Shown: positions 60,770-64,000 of the stretch, in pieces
How the letters are laid out: each line of letters starts with the position of its first letter
How positions within the stretch are numbered: the first letter of the stretch is position 1
Assembly: GCA_036583965.1 (NCBI GenBank)
Contig: JAZBQD010000005.1
Span: 371,718-435,717 of the forward strand
DNA: 64,000 bases
Source of the DNA: Prunella strophiata
Taxonomy: Eukaryota > Chordata > Aves > Passeriformes > Prunellidae
Reading direction: 5' to 3'
The notes under the pieces: model-generated
The model's input: only the letters and a program-made list of their open reading frames with translations
What the model was told of the DNA's origin: nothing
Database searches by the model: none
Program-made: the position numbers and the translations under genes

Positions 60770-62480
60770 ATGGAAAAGGTGGAGAAATCCCAAAACTCTG
60801 TCTGGGATTGCAGAGGGGTCCGGGGGGACCCCACCGGCAGATTTGGGGTGGCTGAGGAGGGTGAGACGGGAAGGTTGGGGGTTGTCGCTCTCTCCCCTGC
60901 CCCAACACTCGTGACTCAGGAAAAAGGCGTCGAGCCTGTTCCACCAGCTCCCGGAAAATGCGCTGTCATGCCAAAAAAACCCCAAACACCCCAATTTTCC
61001 CCTCCCGTGATCCAGAATTCCCCCAATCTCCGGGATGATGGGTTTGCCCCGCAGCCAGCGAGGGGTTAACGGGGGAGAGATCCGAGGGTTGATCCTCATT
61101 CCAGCCGAACTGGAAAGGTGAGGTAGGAAAAGGGCAACGCCTTCACCTGGGCAACGCCTTCACCTGGAGCCGCACATGGTGCCGGCAGGTAAGAGCTGCA
61201 GGAGTGGGACCTGGATCCTGGGATGCCCCCCCGAAATTCCCCATCCCTGGGGGCTTCAGGGGGCGGCTACGCAAATTCCCAGGCACAGGGATCTGGACAC
61301 GGAGGCACCGGAGCCCTGCAGTGAGGGCCGGGGTGTGCGGCCGGTCTGGGGTGAAGCCGGAATGTCGGGGCTCGGCCGGGCATTTCCCAGCTGGATTTGG
61401 GGTGGGAGGGGAGGGAAAGGCCGGATCCTGCCACAGGGAGAGGCTGAAAGCAGGAAATCCGGCAGGAAAGCTGAGGGGGAAACAGGGGCAGCAAAGTGCT
61501 GGTCCCATGGGATCATCCCAAGGTGACGGAGAAGAAACGAGGGCGAGCAGCAAATCCCGCCCTCCACCCGCTGGGGAGGGGAAGGGGGGGCTGCAAAGGG
61601 GCTGCGAGCACCCCCAGGAGAAGCCGGGGTGGGAGGGTTTGGTGATCGCATCCTCCATCCGCCGGGAATGGGATGGGAATGGAATGGAGGGGCTGTAAAG
61701 GCGCTGCCGAGCACCCCTAAAAAATCGCTGTGGGGTTGGTTTGCTGCTCCAGGAACGGGCACGGGAACGGGGATGGGGATGGAGGGGCGGCATCCCCGGT
61801 GCTCCTGGAAGGAGTTTTTGGGATCAGAGCAGCCGAGCGGGGCAGGGATTCCCCTGGGAACGGCTCTGGAGCCGCTCGGCCGGAGCGCAGGAATGAGGAA
61901 GATGAGGGATTTTCACAACCCCGCTTTAAAACCGCATGGAAATCCATCGGGATGCAGCGGGCTGGGAATGATTCACTCCCGCTGCCAGCCCCCTCTTCCG
62001 GGCTGGATCCCGGCCTGGCACTGCCAGAAATCCCCAGGGTTTCGTGCCGGGAGGGGTCGGGTGAGTTCCGTGCCACCATCCCCAGGGAGGGGACCCGTGG
62101 GAGCATCCCTGCCCCGGAGAGAGGAGCTGCACTTCCATGAGCACGCGGGGCTTGATGGAAATCAACCCTTTCCCTCAGATAAAACTCGGCCTAAACCTCT
62201 GGGGAGTCCCAGCATTGCAATTCTCAGCCCTGTGGGTGCCAGGATTGCGTTTTTTGGGTGCTGGGGCTCGGAGCTGGTTTGTGCTCCAGACTCCTCCCAA
62301 GAAACCCTCCCCAAGGCTCGGACCAGCCCCCGTCCCACCCAGCGCCGCCTTTTCCTCTTCCTCTCTTAAACCCCAGTCTCTTTTGGGGAATTAATCCCAG
62401 TTTTTGCTCTGAAGCCACCCGGGAGCAGCAGCTGCTCCATGGGAAGGTGGTGCTTGGCTTTGGGACAGGCCCAGAGCCCG
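60770..62480. other. intergenic sequence after BIN2, no gene recognised
   Basis: GC-rich, with no splice-consistent coding sequence. In human the next gene is SMAGP; I see no trace of it up to 64000. Confidence 0.5.
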
Positions 62481-63210
62481 GAGAGCGCTGCTGGGAGAGC
62501 TTCACAGCAAAGCTGGGCTTAATGAAGGGCTGGGCTAAAGCAAAACCGGATTTAAAGCAAAACTGGGCTTAAAACAAAACTGTTTAAAGCAAAACTTGGT
62601 GTAATTCAAAGCTGGGTTTAAAGCAAAACCGAGTTTAAAACAAAGCTGGGATTAAAGCAGCTCTGGATCTAATGCAAATCTGTGTTTAAAGCAAAATCAT
62701 CTCTAAAGCAAACTCGGTTTAAAGGAAAGTTTTAAGGCAAAATCAGATTTAATTCAAAGCTGGGCTTAATGAAAAGCTGGACTTAAAGTGAAGTTTGGTT
62801 TAAAGCAAAAGGAGTTTAAAGCAAAGTTAAATTTAAAGAAAAACTGGGCTTAACATAGGACTGGACTAAAGTAAAATCAGGCTTAAAGCAAAGTTGTGCT
62901 GGAAATAGAATCGGGTTTAATGCAAAGCTGAGTTTAAAGCAAAGCTGTGTTTAAGACAAAATCAAGTTTAAAACAAAGTTTGGATTAATGCAGACTTTGG
63001 TTTCAAGCAAAGTTGGGTTTGGAGCAAAACAAGGTTTAAAGCAAAACAAAGTTTAAAGTGAAACAGGCTTAAAACAAAGCAAGGTTTAATGCAGGGCTAG
63101 TTTTAAAGCAGAACTGGTCTTACAGCAAAACCAGGTTTAAAGCAAAGCTGGGTTTAAATTAAAACTGGGTTTAAAGCAGAGCTGATTTTAAGTAAAAACT
63201 GAGTTTAATG
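62480..63210. repeat. degenerate array, about 18 bp unit (TTTAAAGCAAAACTGGG)
   Basis: About 40 diverged units, AT-rich, followed at 63275-63630 by a C-rich array of about 20 bp (CCCCCAGCCCCAATTCCCGG). No gene in either. Confidence 0.9.
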
Positions 63211-64000
63211 AGTGGGTGGCTGCTGCCCGGGGTCCCCACCCTGTTCTGTCCCACTGTGGGGAGGGGAACGTTCACTTCCCCAATTCCCAGGGCCCCCAGC
63301 CCCAATTCCTGGCTCCCCCCAGACCCAAATCCTGGCTGCCCCCAGCCCCAATTCCCAGCTCCCCCAGCCCAAATTTCCAGCTGTCCCAACTCCCTGCTCC
63401 CCCAGCCCCAATTCCCGGGGCCCCCAGCCCCAATTCCCGGCTCTCCCCCAGCCCCAATTCCCAGCTACCTTCCAGCCCCAGCTCCCGGGGCCCCCAGACC
63501 CAACTCCCAGCTTCCCCCCAGCCCCAAATCCGGGCTCCCCTAGACCCAATTCCCGGGGCTCTCCCCCAGCCCCAATTCCAGGCCCCCACTTCCCCCCCAG
63601 CCCCAATTCCCGGCTGCCCCCCATTCCCCCGGCCCGGCCGTGGCTCCGCCCCTGCCCCGCTCCCGCCGCTCGATTTCCTCTTTTTTTAAAACCCCAAACG
63701 AATGGGATTTGATTCGCTCCCGACCGCGCTGAGTCACGGAATCCCGGAGCCAGCCGGCCCCGAGCCACCGCCGGGGTGACACTTGGGGGGTCCCGGGGGT
63801 CCCCATCGGGCACAGCCAAGGTGGGTCGGGCAATTCCACGTCCCGGCTGCGACACCGACCTCCGGCCCCGGATTTGGGGCATTTTCAAGGACTTTCAGGC
63901 ACTTTGAAGCTCTCAAAATCTGGCAGTGAATCCAGGCAGGGGCTGGTTCTTCCCTGGCCCGGCTCCGACCCCGCTCCCAGTAACCCCAGTGCGTTACTGG

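Overview
This is eukaryotic DNA from a bird, probably a songbird. Genes are split into short exons with GT-AG introns, CR1 LINE fragments are present, and two LTRs have the look of songbird endogenous retroviruses. The sequence is GC-rich and packed with minisatellites, which suggests a small microchromosome (inference). The gene order SLC4A8 - GALNT6 - CELA1 - BIN2 matches human 12q13.13, read in the opposite direction.

Layout. Positions 1-22,070, minus strand: SLC4A8, a sodium-driven chloride/bicarbonate exchanger, with 18 coding exons from the start codon to exon 'KGCGYH'; the last exons lie beyond position 1. Its introns hold large tandem arrays, including a 3.4 kb array at 10,211-13,622. 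Positions 26,246-30,660, minus strand: a gene that I do not know from this interval in mammals. It encodes a TBK1-binding-type helix, a PVQCTE TRAF-binding motif and a C-terminal zinc finger with the same spacing as TANK. A perfect kappa-B site and an IRF core lie near its putative first exon. I interpret it as a 2R duplicate (ohnologue) of TANK, because human TANK lies near SLC4A10, GALNT3/5 and the sodium-channel cluster at 2q24, the region paralogous to 12q13.

Positions 34,645-43,330, plus strand: complete GALNT6 (621 codons), a Golgi mucin-type O-glycosyltransferase. Positions 44,297-46,163, plus strand: complete CELA1 (267 codons), a pancreatic elastase. Positions 46,200-52,200 hold CR1 pieces, a solo LTR nested in a CR1, a 500-N assembly gap, and an inverted, frameshifted partial copy of CELA1 that itself carries a solo LTR with a perfect 6-bp target duplication. 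Positions 52,253-60,768, plus strand: BIN2, a leukocyte BAR-domain protein. One conserved BIN2 exon is absent where a 3.0 kb 10-bp array fills the intron. Positions 60,770-64,000 contain no recognisable gene, only degenerate repeats.

The genes are independent neighbours, not a pathway. The most notable points are the TANK-like gene, two conserved exons missing exactly where giant tandem arrays sit, a minisatellite apparently seeded by a splice acceptor, and the inverted CELA1 duplicate with a datable LTR insertion.
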